Source: Protopterus annectens
Lineage: Eukaryota; Chordata; Ceratodontiformes; Protopteridae
Assembly: GCF_019279795.1 (NCBI RefSeq)
Contig: NC_056743.1
Span: 626,781,914-626,845,913, forward strand
Reading direction: 5' to 3'
Length of the DNA: 64,000 bases
A model generated the notes under the pieces. The model was not told the origin of the DNA, did not search any database, and saw only the letters and a program-made list of their open reading frames with translations. Shown one piece after another: positions 1-10,869 of this stretch (positions within the stretch are counted from its first letter, which is position 1; every line of letters begins with the position of its first letter). The position numbers were made by a program, and so were the translations under genes.

Positions 1-885
1 AATCCCACCAGTTTTAGGGTGCCAAATGATCTTTTCTGGCTTTCTATGAATGAAAGCCACAATGATGAGTTCCTCCCAGGCTTTTTGGAGATTAAGCCCA
101 CCATGTCATCTACCATGGGGACCACTCAGGAAATGAGGAAGAGAGATGTGAAGGCCTCCTGCAGAACTTTTTCTCAAGTCAGAGAGGGAGATTTAAGCTA
201 CATGCCACTTCCTCTTGTATTAGTTGCAAAACATCCAAAAGCCTGGGGTAACCAGGGTTGGAAACAGAGGAATCTGCTTCACCAGATTCATCTGTCTCTG
301 TAGACCCCAATGGTAAGTTGATGTGCTTCCTCTTACAGAGTCTCCTTGTGTAGCTACTCAGTGGGGAATGATCCAAGGAGGAAGTCAGACAGAACAGAAA
401 CCAGACTACAGAAATATGACCTCATATCACAGGAAAAGTGATGTTTCTGCCCAAAACACAGAACTCAAATAGCTACCTTCTCCTTATCCTCACAAATTTT
501 TAGCACCATGGAAAAGGGCCGGTTTACAGGTGCCAATTTTTTGGACTTAAAGAGCATATGAAACAGTTACTCACATCAAACTACTGTTTAAACTTCTGAT
601 TATGGTTGGAATTATTATTAAACCACTTTGTTTGCCACCGCCAACCAAAACTACTTCTCTAGCCAGGTTATCTTACTAACAGAGTTCTGTGTTACAGCCA
701 CACTACTCTTCACTTCACATTAACAGTCTTCCAAGAGACATTCTTAATCTTAACACAACTTTGTATGCAGACAATACTGGGTTTATTCCAGCCACAAGTC
801 AGTGCAAGTAGCTATTTTGCTGCAACATGATTTCTACCCAACCCAGAATGGACTTTGTGATAAGAAAATGAACTAATACCACTAA
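1..885. other. Unassigned sequence left of DIRS A
   Basis: I find no transposon protein motif, no DIRS terminal sequence and no PBX exon here on either strand. Short open frames exist (for example 179-376 on the minus strand) but carry no recognisable domain and no convincing codon pattern. It is probably host intron or intergenic DNA, or a repeat too decayed to recognise by eye. Its right edge reads CACTAA immediately before DIRS A, which fits the AA target seen at the other DIRS insertions. Confidence 0.5.
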
Positions 886-1112
886 AGTACAGTTTTGTAC
901 CTACCATAAATGTAGATGTTCCAGTATATTCACTGCTGCAGTCATTACACTTGGGTTATCCTGCCGTCAGGCGGTCCCGCAGTCGGACAGAGTTCCAAAG
1001 TCTTGGTCCGGCGTTGGTTGCTGTCGCTTCTTCCCGGACGTCAGTGCGCCAGGGTTATATAAGATGCAGCCGACGCCATTTTCTTCAGTTTTAATTGCCC
1101 CAGATGTCAGGT
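886..1112. repeat. DIRS A right ITR
   Basis: About 45 terminal bases beginning AGTACAG, then roughly 170 bases that match, in inverted orientation, the left ITR at 6262-6430 (CTGCTGCAGTCATTACA, the CAAAGTCTTGG block and GACGCCATTTTCTTCAGT). It contains a TATA-like stretch (GTTATATAAGA) near 1055, pointing inward on the plus strand, antisense to the element genes. Confidence 0.85.
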
Positions 1113-1272
1113 GCCCCCAAATAGGTAGGCAATACATATTGCTAATAAAACATACATAAAAAATAAACACAATACCTTCAGTTACAAGCAAATACACCAC
1201 ATAGGTTGTATAGGGTAGAAAGGTATAGATAAGTCCCAGCTAAGAAAGAGGGGATGGAGGGAGGGTAACCTG

Positions 1273-1373
1273 GACTGCAGCAATGAATACACTCTAACAT
1301 CTACATTTATGGTAGGTACAAAACTGTACTATGTTCATCGTGTTTCACTGCTGCAGTAATTACACTTGGGTTG
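1273..1373. repeat. DIRS A internal complementary region
   Basis: The left half is the reverse complement of the start of the element (886-940); the right half matches the outer end of the left ITR. They meet at 1330/1331 as CTGTACT|ATGTTC. This is the joined-ends sequence expected for a circular DIRS intermediate and is the diagnostic ICR of the group. Confidence 0.85.
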
Positions 1374-1403
1374 AATCCCAAAGCTGAGATTGGGTGGCTG
1401 GGT

Positions 1404-2457
1404 CTATAAAGGATTCGGGGTGGCTATGAGGCCCTGCAGCACTGCAGTGGCAAAGCCAGCTCTGGATTTATAGTAAAGAGGCAAGTGGTAATGCTTGGTA
1501 AAGGTGTGCACTGAACTCCAAGTTGCAGCTTCCAAAATATTCTTGGTAGGTACTCCTCTAAGGTAGGCAGTTGAAGTGGCTGTTGCCCTGGTGGAATGTG
1601 GCCTAATGTTGCTAGGTACAGTTTTTCCATGCTGTGTGTAGCAGAAACGAATACAGTGTCCTATCCACTTTGAAATGGTCTGCTTTGAAATAGCCTTTCC
1701 CTGTGATCCTGCAGCATATGCAACAAACAATTGCTCAGTTTTCCTGAAAGCTTTTGTTTTGTCCAAGTAGAAGCGTAACTGCCTGTGTATGTCCAATGAG
1801 TGCAGAAGTCTCTCCCCTTTATTCTGGGGATTTGGATAAAATGTTGGCAAGTGAACAGTTTGGTTAAGAGCCACACTGGATACCACCTTTGGCATAAATG
1901 TAGGGTTTGTTCTTAAAGAAACCCTGTCCTGATGAAAAATGATGAAAGGTTCCACTGCCATTAGTGCCTGTAACTCTGAGACTCTTCGCGCTGAGGTTAT
2001 TGCCAGAAGCAGAGCAGTTTTCCATGACACATTTTAATTCTGCTGTATTGGCTGGCTCAAAAGGAGGTAAAATTAGTTTTTCCAAGACAAAGTTGAGGTC
2101 CCAAGTTTGTGTTGGTGCTCTCCGGGGCGGTCTTATGTTTTTAGCCCCTCTGAGGTACTGTTTTAATAATGGATGAGAGAAAATAGGAGGATCCGTGTTG
2201 TAATGAGCTAAGATGGCAGAGGCGTGGATCCTAATGGATTAAAAGGATAGGTCTTTGTCCAGCATCTCAGTTAAGTATTGTAATATCCGAGGAATATTTG
2301 GAACAAGAGGGTCAAAGCTTTGAGCCTGGTTCCAGGCGCAGAATCGCTTCCACTTTTCTGAATAGGATTTCCTGGTGCTGGGCCTCCTGGCCTCCAAAAT
2401 AACATCCATAGCAGCTTTAGAGAGAGGTGTTGGTTGCTTGGCTAAGTAATCTGCCAT
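1404..2457 (-). pseudogene. DIRS A tyrosine recombinase, frameshifted
   Basis: Integrase-type tyrosine recombinase that would join the circular cDNA to the target. The N-terminal SAM-like DNA-binding part (ARRPSTRKSYSEKWKRFC) lies at 2239-2457 and the catalytic part at 1404-2030 in another frame, with a third frame at 1864-2085 bridging them. In the 208-residue catalytic piece the box I arginine is in TSARRVSEL (R15/R16), the HxxR box is H145/R148, Trp171 follows, and the nucleophile is Tyr181 in FTKHYHL. All catalytic residues are present; only the frame breaks disable it. It is the last gene before the ICR. Confidence 0.85.
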
Positions 2458-2469
2458 GCAGCCAGGTTT

Positions 2470-4350
2470 AAGGTTTTGAGCTGGCTGTGCAGGATCTGAT
2501 TATTTTGTTGAGTCAGAAGTTAAGGAATTTGAGGTAAAATCCATGCTGGGCCTTGAGCCAAATTCTTTAAGATTGGGTACCAGTGCTGGCGTGGCCAGTC
2601 TGGGGCAATCAGGATCATTTTTGGCCTTTCTTGCCTGGGTTTTAGGAGTACCTTTGACAGGAGAGGCAGCGGTTGGAAGGCATAAACTTTTAGGGTTTTC
2701 CAGCTGAACGAGAGAGCATCCACTTTCCATGCTTGTGAGTGGCAATTCCTTGTGCAGAATTTCTGTAGTTGGCAGTTCAGAGGGGAGGCAAAAAAATCTA
2801 GGTCTGGGCACCCCCATTTTTGAGTTATGCTGAATACTTGTGGATTTAATTTCCACTCGTGAGAATGCATGATGTTTCTGCTTAAATCGTCTGCCAGAGT
2901 ATTTTTCTTTCCTGGCAGGAATTGTGCTTCTAGATGAACTTGATAGGTCAGTGCTGTGTTCCACAAAGTCATGGCTTGTCCGCAGAGGGATAGGAATGAG
3001 TGCCCCCTTGCTTGTTTATGTACCACATAACTGTGGTGTTGCCCGTCTTTAGTAATGGTTGTCCTGGATGCAGAAGGTCCTTGAAAGCTGTTAGGGCATT
3101 TTGTACAGCTAGCATCTCTTTTTGATTGATGTGAAGATGCATTTGGTCTGCGGCCCACTTGCCCTGAATACATTTTCCTGCCATGTGTGCTCCCCAGGCG
3201 TAATCCGAAGCATCTGTTAATGTCTGCCTGGCTGTGGGTAAAGTGAAAGGCTGTCCCTTGTTTTGGTGACATGCCTGTGCCCACCATCGAAACTCCTGTT
3301 GTAGGCGGGGAATAAGTGGTATTATTGTTTCCAAACTGTGACAGTGTTGAGTCACAACACTTTTTAGGTACCATTGTAATTTCCTCATATGCAGTCTGGC
3401 ATATGGTATTAGTAGTATGCAGGACGCCATGAACCCAAAGGCCTGCAGAATTTTTCTTGCAGGGAGTTGGGTTTTTGTTGCCATCAATTGAAGTACTGAG
3501 TCAGTTGTCTTTGCTTGTCTGGCACGAGATAAGCCATCTGGGCCGTTGTATTTAAGCTGGCACCCAGGAATATTATCTCTTGCGAGGGCACTAGTTTTGA
3601 CTTCTTTTCGCTTACTGTGTACCCTAGGCAAATTAGCAATCTTTTAACAAACGCCAGATGCTTTAGAAGAATGTCCTTGCTCTCTGCTTGAATAAGACAG
3701 TTGTCCAAGTAGGGATATATTTGAATTTCTTTTTGTCTGCAAAATGCAATTACTGGTGCCAGGCATTTTGTGAAGACCCTGGGCGCAGTAGATAAGCCAA
3801 AGGGCAGAGAATTGGTAATGCATCGTGCCAGCTATGAATCTGAGGTATCTTCTGCAATTTTGTCTGATTGGGACATGCAGGTATGTCTCTGAGGTCCAAG
3901 GTAACAAGCCAAGCCTTCTTGCCCAGCATGGAAAGAAGTTGCTGTAGTGTCAACATTTTGAATTTCGGAACATCCAGGTAAGTATTTAGAGTAGATGGGT
4001 CCAGTATGGGTCTCCAGGCTTTGTCCTTTCTGGGGACCAAGGAAAGTCTTGAGTAAAATCCTTGTCCTTTTTCCTGTTGTGGCACTTTTTGAATAGCTCT
4101 CATGTCCATGAGGGCTGTAATTTGTTTTTGTGCCTCTGCCCATTGATTTTGTGGCAGGTCTGGCATTTCTTTTGGCCTTGGTAGAGTGTGAAAGTGGAAC
4201 CTGTAACCTTGACACACAATATTCAGAACCCATTTGTCTTGGGTGATTAATACCAATTTTGTGAAAAAAGTGCTAGTTTTCCCCCTAAGGGAGCAGCCAA
4301 AAGGTAAGTGTTTGGCATTTGAAGGGGAAGTCATTGGGACTGTTTTCTAT
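2470..4350 (-). pseudogene. DIRS A RT/RNase H/methyltransferase-like polyprotein, broken
   Basis: In coding order: RT palm (about 4334-3484) with VPRKDKAWRPILD and LPFGLSTAPRVF-type motifs; RNase H (about 3374-2900) with TDASDYAWG, HINQKEMLAV and LADDLSR; then the DIRS methyltransferase-like block with DLFASP and APDWPRQHWYP (about 2830-2570). At least four frames are needed to follow it. The RT catalytic motif reads YLDN (near 3695), the second aspartate being lost, so polymerase activity should be absent. The methyltransferase assignment rests on position and family knowledge. Confidence 0.85.
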
Positions 4351-6123
4351 AAGGTTGCGAATTGTCTTCTCCTCCCCTTTTGGGGTTGAAGCACCCCACT
4401 GTCATGGTCGGTAAGATCCTTGGGGCTGAGATCTGCCTCTTGGGCGTCTGTATATGCCTCTTTGTGGCCTGTCTGACACTGGAAAGGACCAATTTTAGAA
4501 GGCCAACTTCTGCTAAATCGAGGTGGCTGTACCTGTAAGAAATCCTTCACTGTTTGCATAGATTTTGCCTTATCCTCCATTTTCTTTAATACCTCTTCTG
4601 CCTTAACACCAAACAAGATATCATGCTGTAAAGGAGCATCCAATAATTTTGCCTTAACATGATCAGATAAACCTTGTTCTTTTAACCAAGCATGCCTTCG
4701 AATCACAGATCCTGTAACTGCGGCTCTACAAGAAGCCTCTAACGAATCAAAACCACATTGCAGAGTATGTTTTTCCACTTGTTCAGCTACATGCAATAAA
4801 TCCTGAATTTCCTTATAATCAGGACCTTCTGAGCTTGTAAGCATTTTCTGTTTTAACAGAGACTTTAAATATTGTTGGTATTTAAGCATGTGGAACTGGA
4901 AATTTAAAGCCCTTACTGCTAAAGTTGCAGAAGTGTAAACTTTCTTCCCCTCATCTGTCTAATGCTCTAGCATCCCTGTCAGAGGGAACTGGATTTTTAG
5001 CAGTGGAAGCCTTTACCCCCTTTGGGACCCTGGGAAATGGTTTCTGGGTCAGCAGCAGGGTTTTTATAAAGAAATTTGTGAGACTCTGTAGTACCTATCT
5101 GGCTTGACTGGTGCTGGGGCAAAGAATCAGGGGTTAAACTGGATTCGGAGAACACATCATCCACAATATCCAACAGGCGGAATAGCAAGGGGCCTGTGTT
5201 GAGGCAATAAAAGAAAATCTCTGAGACTTTTCTTGGATTCTGAATAATTCTGGCTCTCCCAATGGAAATGCTCCCTCATGGTATGTAAAGTTTCCCCAAA
5301 AGAGTAATCCTCAGGAGGAGAGGCTGAAAGGACTGATTCTTCAGCATCAGAGTCCTCATAGGGGGGTAAAAAGTATCCCTGGTCTGAAGAGGAATCAGAA
5401 GAAATGGAAACCTGGTCAGAGGAATCATAGTCTGTATCCTGCCTAGGTCTTTTATCAGGAGGGGGATGGGAACCCCTGATCAGAGGAATTAGGTCTTCGG
5501 CCATTTTGAGCATCTGTTTTTTACGCATGGAGGCCTGTCCAGGTGAATGCTGTACTTGTTTCTGTGTCTTTAATGGAGTTTGAGACTTAGTTGTTGTTTT
5601 GATGGTAATCTGTGAAGGTCTGAAAACACCCTCAGAAGCCGATGGCTGCTCAGCGGCTCCGGACCCATCTGAGGGGTTAACTTCCATAGGCCCAATACCT
5701 TGAGTTTCCAGAGGCCTAGTAATCTCCACGTGGGAGTCGGAGGCGGCCTGTGGCTCTGAGCTCTGAAGTAGCGGGTGTCAGGGGCTGCGAAAGCGCCTCA
5801 CTGAGAACCGGCGAGCCGGCGACTGGCCTAGAAGAGGCTTCATCATTGGTTTTGGACCTCGGATGCCTGTCCTTATCTTTGTCTTTGCGTTTTTTGTGTA
5901 TTCCGGTCATTTGTTCCGACGGCATGGTATAATTGAACCTTCGGCCAAAATAATGGCGAGCAAAATCAAACCGACGTTTAATAGTGCACTTGTTAAATCT
6001 AGCACAAAACCGACAACTAGTGACGTCGTGGTCTGGGCCTAGGCATGGAATACAGTAAGAATGAAAATCCTTATGAGGTATTTGCTTCCCACAAGAAATG
6101 CAAATACTAACTTTTACTGACAT
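4351..6123 (-). pseudogene. DIRS A gag-like gene, frameshifted
   Basis: Start chosen at the ATG at 6123 because all copies begin M-S/P-x-K-V just before the first cysteine of the zinc module (CISCGKQ). The N-terminal C-x2-C ... H-x2-C-x2-CLGPDHD ... C-x2-C module is followed by a basic/Ser-rich linker, an acidic stretch (SDAEESV), the FGETLHTMREHF motif, and a C-terminal helical part (HTLQCGFDSLEASCRAAVTG...KSKLLDAP type) ending near 4351. Frames change near 5720, 5160 and 4890. It is probably the nucleocapsid/capsid-like protein; the capsid role is inferred from position. Confidence 0.8.
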
Positions 6124-6261
6124 CGATCTGAGGCAAGAAAAAGTTTCCCCAACGGGGTACTTAGCTTTATTGAAGACTTCGGTTCTGAAATTCGACTTCG
6201 AAAATCTCAGGAGTCGGTCGACCGGCACTTGCGAACTGCTTCTGCTTCGGGCACTGTGCGG

Positions 6262-6444
6262 GAAGAAAGACTGAAGAAAATGGCGTTGGCTGCATGTTTT
6301 ATACCCCCTGACGACCTGACGTCATGGAAGAGAAGACCGCAACCAACGCAGGACCCAAGACTTTGGAATTTAGGTTGAATGAGGGCAACCTGCCAGCAGA
6401 TTACCCCAAATGTAATGACTGCAGCAGTGAAACACGAATAACAT
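6262..6444. repeat. DIRS A left ITR with CRE and TATA
   Basis: Inverted partner of the right ITR. On the minus strand it carries a perfect CRE palindrome TGACGTCA (6317-6324) followed by a TATA box (GTATAAAAC, about 6296-6304) and GCCATTTTCTTCAGT, a layout expected of the promoter that drives gag. It ends ...AATAACAT at 6444. Confidence 0.8.
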
Positions 6445-6552
6445 AGGTTACACCTCCAACAAAAAGTAATGCACCAGAAAGCTGAAATACACTAAACAAG
6501 AAGAAAGGTATAGCCAAGAGAAGTCAGGGGGCTGGAGAGAGGGTAACCAGGA

Positions 6553-6650
6553 CTGCAACAGTGAATACACACGGACATCTACATTTATGGTAAGTGTACA
6601 CAACTGTACTATGTTCATGTTTCACTGTTGCAGTCATCACATTTGGATAG
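6553..6650. repeat. DIRS B internal complementary region
   Basis: It reads CAACAGTGAATACA...GTACACAACTGTACT|ATGTTCATG, the joined-ends sequence, with the junction at 6610/6611. The first half would pair with a right terminus that is now missing from B, so the ICR is the only record of that end. Confidence 0.8.
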
Positions 6651-6699
6651 ATTCCCAAAGCTAAGGAAGGGAGGAGGAAGTTAAAAAGCATTAGGACCA

Positions 6700-7650
6700 G
6701 CTACTAAGCCCTGCAAGACTGCAGTGGCAAAACCAGCTCTGGATTTAGCAAAAATAGTCAAGTGGTAATGCTTGGTGAAAGTATGTACAGAGCTCCAGGT
6801 AGCAGCTTCTAGGATGTCCCTGGTAGGGACACCTGGCTGTAGAGGTAGATGCAGCCTTGGTGGAATGTGATCTTATCCCCTGTGGGGTAGGTTTTCCATG
6901 GTGCTTATAGCAGAAATAAATGCAATGGCCTATCCACTTAGAAATGGTTTGCTTTGAAATGGCCTTCCACTCTGCCCCTGCAGCAAAGGCAACTAGCAGC
7001 TGTTCAGTTTTTCCGAGAGGCTTAGTCCTGTCCAACTAAAATCTAAGTTGTCTGTACATGTCCAAAGAGTGCAGTATTCGTTCTCCTTTGTTCTATGGAT
7101 TAGGAAAAAAGGTTGGCAAATTAATTGACTGATTAAGGGCCACACTGGATACCACCTTGGGCATAAAGGAAGGATTGGTCCTGAGGGACACCCTGTCTGC
7201 ATGGAAGATGATGAAGGGATCCACTGCCATGAGGGCCTGTAATTCAGACACTCTTCTTGCTGAAGTGATGGCTAGAAGGAAGGCTGTTTTCCAAGAAAGG
7301 AATTTCAACTCTGCAGTTGCAGCTGGCTCAAAAGGAGGTAGAGTGAGCTTTTCCAATACAAAGTTATGGTCCCAGGCTGGAGTAGGGGCTCTCCTGGGTG
7401 GTCTTAAATTTTTAGCCCCTCTGAGGAATTGTTTCAGCAAGGGGTGAGAGAAGAGGGTGGCTCAATATTATAATATGCTGAAATGGCTGAGGCATGAATT
7501 TTAATTGATGAGAAGGGAAGGCCCTTGTGAAGCATCACTGTTAAGTACTGAAGAAAATGCAGTAAGCTGGCCATCCCCCCAGAGTATGGCTTCAGGAACA
7601 GTATCTTTTCCACTTTTCAGCATAGGATTTTTCTAGTACTGGGCCTCCTT
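6700..7650 (-). pseudogene. DIRS B tyrosine recombinase, frameshifted
   Basis: Pieces at 6745-7035, 6993-7202, 7093-7440 and the N-terminal ARRPSTRK motif near 7640 together cover the recombinase. Box I TSARRVSELQAL is kept. The HxxR box is HSTK, with the second arginine changed to lysine. The region holding the nucleophile tyrosine (FTKHYHL type) is still present but out of frame. It is not expected to be active. Confidence 0.8.
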
Positions 7651-9590
7651 GCCTCTAGAATGACATCTAGCACCTGCTTACTGAGGGATGCTATTGGAGA
7701 GCTCAGGGAATTAGCCAGGCTGCTAAGTTCAGGGTTTGAAACTGGGAGTGCAGAATCTGGCCCTCCTGCTGGGACAGCAGGGAAGGGGTCTGAGGCAGGT
7801 GCCATGGTTCCAGCAGTGACATACTGCGCAAGAGGGGGTACCAGTGCTGGTGTGGCCAGTCTGGTGCAATCAGTATTGTCTTTGGTTTGTCCTGTTTGAT
7901 CTTTAGCAGAACTTTCGAGAGGAGATTCACAGGGGGAAAAGGCATAAACTGAGAGGCTTTCCCAAGTGAAGGACAGGGCATCGACTTTCCAAGCTTGTCT
8001 GTGGGAAGTTCTTGTGCAGAATTTGTCCAATTGATAGTTCTGAGGGGAGGCAAACAGGTCTATCTCTGGGCTTCCCCATTTGTTTCTCAACATGTTTAAT
8101 ATCGTTGGTTCCAGTTTCCACTCGTGTGGGTCCATGAGATTTCTGCTTAGGTCATCTGCCAGTGAATTTAGCTTGCCTGGCAGGAATTGAGCTTGTAGGT
8201 GTACTTGGTAGCTCAAGGCTGTGTTTCACAGAGCCATGGCTAGTCTGCAGAGATGGTACGAGTGGGTTCCCCTCTGCTTGTTTATATACCACATAACAGT
8301 GATGTCATCTGTCTTTACCAATAATTGTCCTGGAAGAATGTGGTCCTTGAAGGCTGTCAAAGAATTCTGTACTGCTAACATTTCTTTTTGATTGATATGC
8401 AGGTGCACTTGACTCTGGTTCCATTTGCCCTGAATGCACTGCCCTGCCAAGTGAACCCCCCCCCATGCATAGTCTGATGTGTCTGTTAGGGTTTGGGCGG
8501 CAGGGGGTAGAGTGAATGGCAGTCCCCTGTTGTGGTAGCACTCCTCTGCCACCAAAGGAACTCTGTCCTTATACAAGGAATGATAGGAATCATTGATTCC
8601 AGGTCCTGAGAAAGCTGACAGCATAGGCTTTTTGGATACCATTGTAGTATCCTCAAATGAGGTCTTGCACATGGAATTAGTAGAATGCAAGAGGCCATGA
8701 ACGCAAGGGCTTGCAGGATTTGCCTTGCAGATAAGCTGGGTCTTTGTGGCCAGTAGTTTGAAGAAGGCTGTCAAATAAACTTGTTTCGCTGGCGTAAGGT
8801 AAGCCGTCTAGGAAGTTGTGTTCAAGCTTGACCTCAGGAATACAATTTGTTGGCAGGGTACTAGATGAGATTCTTTTTCGTTTATGGTGTACCCCAGTGA
8901 GGTTAGAAGTTTCTATACAAATGCCAGATTTAGTAGCACGTCCTGGCTTTCTGCCTGAATTAGACAATCGTACAGGTATGGGTATATTTGAATATTTCTT
9001 TGTCTGCAAAATGCAATGACTGGAGCTAGGCACTTTGTGAATACCCTGGGCGCAGTAGATTAGCCAAAGGGAAGTGCAGACAACTGAGAGTACATGTAGC
9101 CTGCTCTGAAGCGTAAGCATTTCCTGCAAGATTCCCTTATTGGAATGTGCAGGTAAGCTTCCATTAAAGTCTAAGGTTGCCAACCAGGCATCTTTGCTTA
9201 GCACAGGAGCAGCTGATGAAGTGTTGGCATTCTGAATTCTGGGATTACCAAAAAGGTGTTTAGAATAGAGAGGTCCAGGATAGGACGCCAGGAGCTGTCT
9301 TTTCTGGGTACCAGGAAGAGTCTTGAGTAAAAACCTTGTCCCCTTTCTTCTGCTGGGACAGGTTGAATAGCCATGATACTTAGAAGAGAGAGAGCCTGCT
9401 GTTGAGCCTCTGCCCACTGATTTGGGGGTAGGTTTGGCCAACCGTTTGGGGTTGGTAAGGTGTGAAAGTGAAAACTGTATCCTTGGGAAACTATATTTAA
9501 AACCAATTTGTCCTGGGTAATGAGCTCCCCGTTTTTTGCATGCAGGGCGATCTTTCCCCCCTAAGGGAGCAGGCAGTTGAGCAGGGCTTG
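7617..9590 (-). pseudogene. DIRS B RT/RNase H/methyltransferase-like polyprotein, broken
   Basis: RT fragments lie at 9506-8677 (GQGFYSRLFLVPRKDSSWRPILD), RNase H at about 8774-8226 (TDTSDYAWG, HINQKEMLAVQN), and the methyltransferase-like block at 8216-7617 (EIDLFASPQN, then APDWP in a second frame). In the appropriate frame the RT active site reads YLYD near 8965, so the first aspartate is lost. Several frameshifts and an open frame read in the wrong register (8677-10041) make the region look longer than it is. Confidence 0.8.
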
Positions 9591-9599
9591 AAAGGTTTA

Positions 9600-10109
9600 A
9601 GGTTAAGTCACTGTGACAGTTTTCCATAGGAGGTGTCTTACTACTACCAGCTTTGGAAGTGGGAGCCCCCCACTGCTTAGGCCTGTGAGTACCTTGAAAC
9701 TGTAGCCTAGGTGGTCTGCTGTTCCTGGGTTTGGACTGAAAAGGCCTGGAAGAGACAGGAAAGGACCACTTCTTAGAAAGCCAATGCCTACTAAATCTGG
9801 GAGGCTGTACTTGCAGGAAATCTTTAACAGTTTGCATAGATATAGCTTTTTCCTCCATCTTTTTAAGGACGACTTCTGCTTTGTTGCCAAACAGACGGTC
9901 TTGGTTTAAGGGAGCATCCAGTAATTTGGCTTTAACATGATCTGGCAAATTTTGCTCCTTAAGCCAAGCATGCCTTCTAAGAACAGACCCAGTGACAGCA
10001 GCCCTACAAGATGCTTCTAAAGACTCAAAACTACATTGCAAATATGTTTACCAACTTGTTCAGCAGAATGCATTAAATCCTGTAATTCTTTATTTTCAGC
10101 ACAGTTAGT
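9600..10109 (-). pseudogene. DIRS B gag C-terminal remnant
   Basis: Only the C-terminal helical part of gag remains (QCSFESLEASCRAAVTGSV, LDAPLNQDRLFGNKAE, LQVQPPRFSRHW). Compared with C, D or I, the zinc module and acidic centre are gone: the sequence passes from a point inside gag (...CAGCACAGTTAG) straight into the base of the left ITR (CCGGCACTTGCGAACTGC). Confidence 0.8.
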
Positions 10110-10112
10110 GCC

Positions 10113-10342
10113 AACCGGCACTTGCGAACTGCTTCTGCTTCGGGCACTGCACGGCAAGAAAGAAAGACTGATGTAATGGCATCAGCTGCATGTTTTATAC
10201 CCCTGACGACCTGACGTCAAGGAAGAAGCGATAGCATCCGACTCAGAAATCCAAAGACTCTGGTATTCAGGCTGGCTGAGGGCTACCTGCAGGCAGATAA
10301 CCCCCAAATGTGATGACTGCAACAGTGAAACATGAAGAACAT
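10113..10342. repeat. DIRS B left ITR
   Basis: Carries CRE TGACGTCA at 10212-10219 and an inward TATA (about 10195-10203, read on the minus strand), then the CTGCAGTCATCACA-type outer repeat. It ends GAAGAACAT at 10342, directly against AGTACAG of DIRS C. Confidence 0.8.
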
Positions 10343-10565
10343 AGTACAGTTGTGTACACTTACCATAAATGTAGATGTTTGAGTGTATTCACTGCTGCAG
10401 TCATTACATTTGGGTTATCTGCTTGCAGTAGCCCTCAGTCGGCCTGATTAACAAAGTCTTGGGTCCTGCGTCGTTTGCTGTCCCTTCTTCCATGACGTCA
10501 GGGGTATAAAACATCCAGCCGACGCCATTACATCAGTTTTTCTTGCCCCAGATGTCAGGTGTCCC
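10343..10565. repeat. DIRS C right ITR with CRE and TATA
   Basis: Begins AGTACAGTTGTGTACACTTACC. It contains a perfect CRE TGACGTCA (10493-10500) three bases before GTATAAAA (10504-10511), then GACGCCATTACATCAG. The promoter-like block points into the element on the plus strand, opposite to the genes. Confidence 0.85.
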
Positions 10566-10708
10566 CCTAATGGGAAGCAATTAAATCTATAATACAAGGA
10601 TATACCTCAAACAAAAAAGCAAATATGCCAAAAAGCTTTTTGAGCATAGTAAGAAAGAGTAGAGGTATAGCCAAAAGAAAAAGGGGGCTGGAGGGATGGT
10701 AACCAGGA

Positions 10709-10810
10709 CTGCAACAGTGAATACACTCAAACATCTACATTTATGGTAAGTGTACACAACTGTACTATGTTTTTAGTGTTTCACTGTTGCAGTCATTATA
10801 TTTGGGTAGA
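10709..10810. repeat. DIRS C internal complementary region
   Basis: Reverse complement of the right terminus joined to a copy of the left terminus, with the junction at 10766/10767 (CTGTACT|ATGTTTT). It matches the actual B|C boundary (ACAT|AGTACAG) in inverse orientation. Confidence 0.85.
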
Positions 10811-10869
10811 TTCCCAAAGCTATGGTTGGGAGGAGGAATTTAAATAGAATTAGGACCAGCTATAAGGCC

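Larger units (their letters stand above)
886..6444 (-). mobile_element. DIRS-like retrotransposon A
   Basis: A nearly full-length tyrosine-recombinase retrotransposon of about 5.56 kb read on the minus strand. In element order it has left ITR, gag, RT/RNase H/methyltransferase-like polyprotein, YR, ICR and right ITR. The plus-strand start is AGTACAG after flanking AA; the far end is ...ACAT. Beyond that end the sequence is not unique DNA but an internal part of DIRS B, so the right-hand border is irregular. All three coding regions are frameshifted, and the RT active site reads YLDN instead of YLDD, so this copy should be dead. DIRS families copy through an RNA and integrate a circular DNA with their recombinase; that role is family knowledge, not seen here. 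Confidence 0.9.
6445..10342 (-). mobile_element. DIRS-like retrotransposon B, truncated and gag-deleted
   Basis: A 3.9-kb defective copy. Its right ITR is absent: the sequence starts in the spacer between right ITR and ICR, fused to the left end of A. Most of gag is deleted (junction about 10109-10113). YR, polyprotein and left ITR remain. Its far end ...GAACAT at 10342 touches the first base of DIRS C directly, so B and C stand head to tail. It belongs to the same subfamily as C, D and I. Confidence 0.85.

Noticed and set aside
19-303. 94-residue plus-strand open frame
   Set aside because: No domain, no homology that I recognise and no supporting signal.
8677-10041. 454-residue open frame in DIRS B
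   Set aside because: Starts in the gag C-terminus but then reads the RT out of register; the correct RT motifs lie in other frames (for example 9198-9506).
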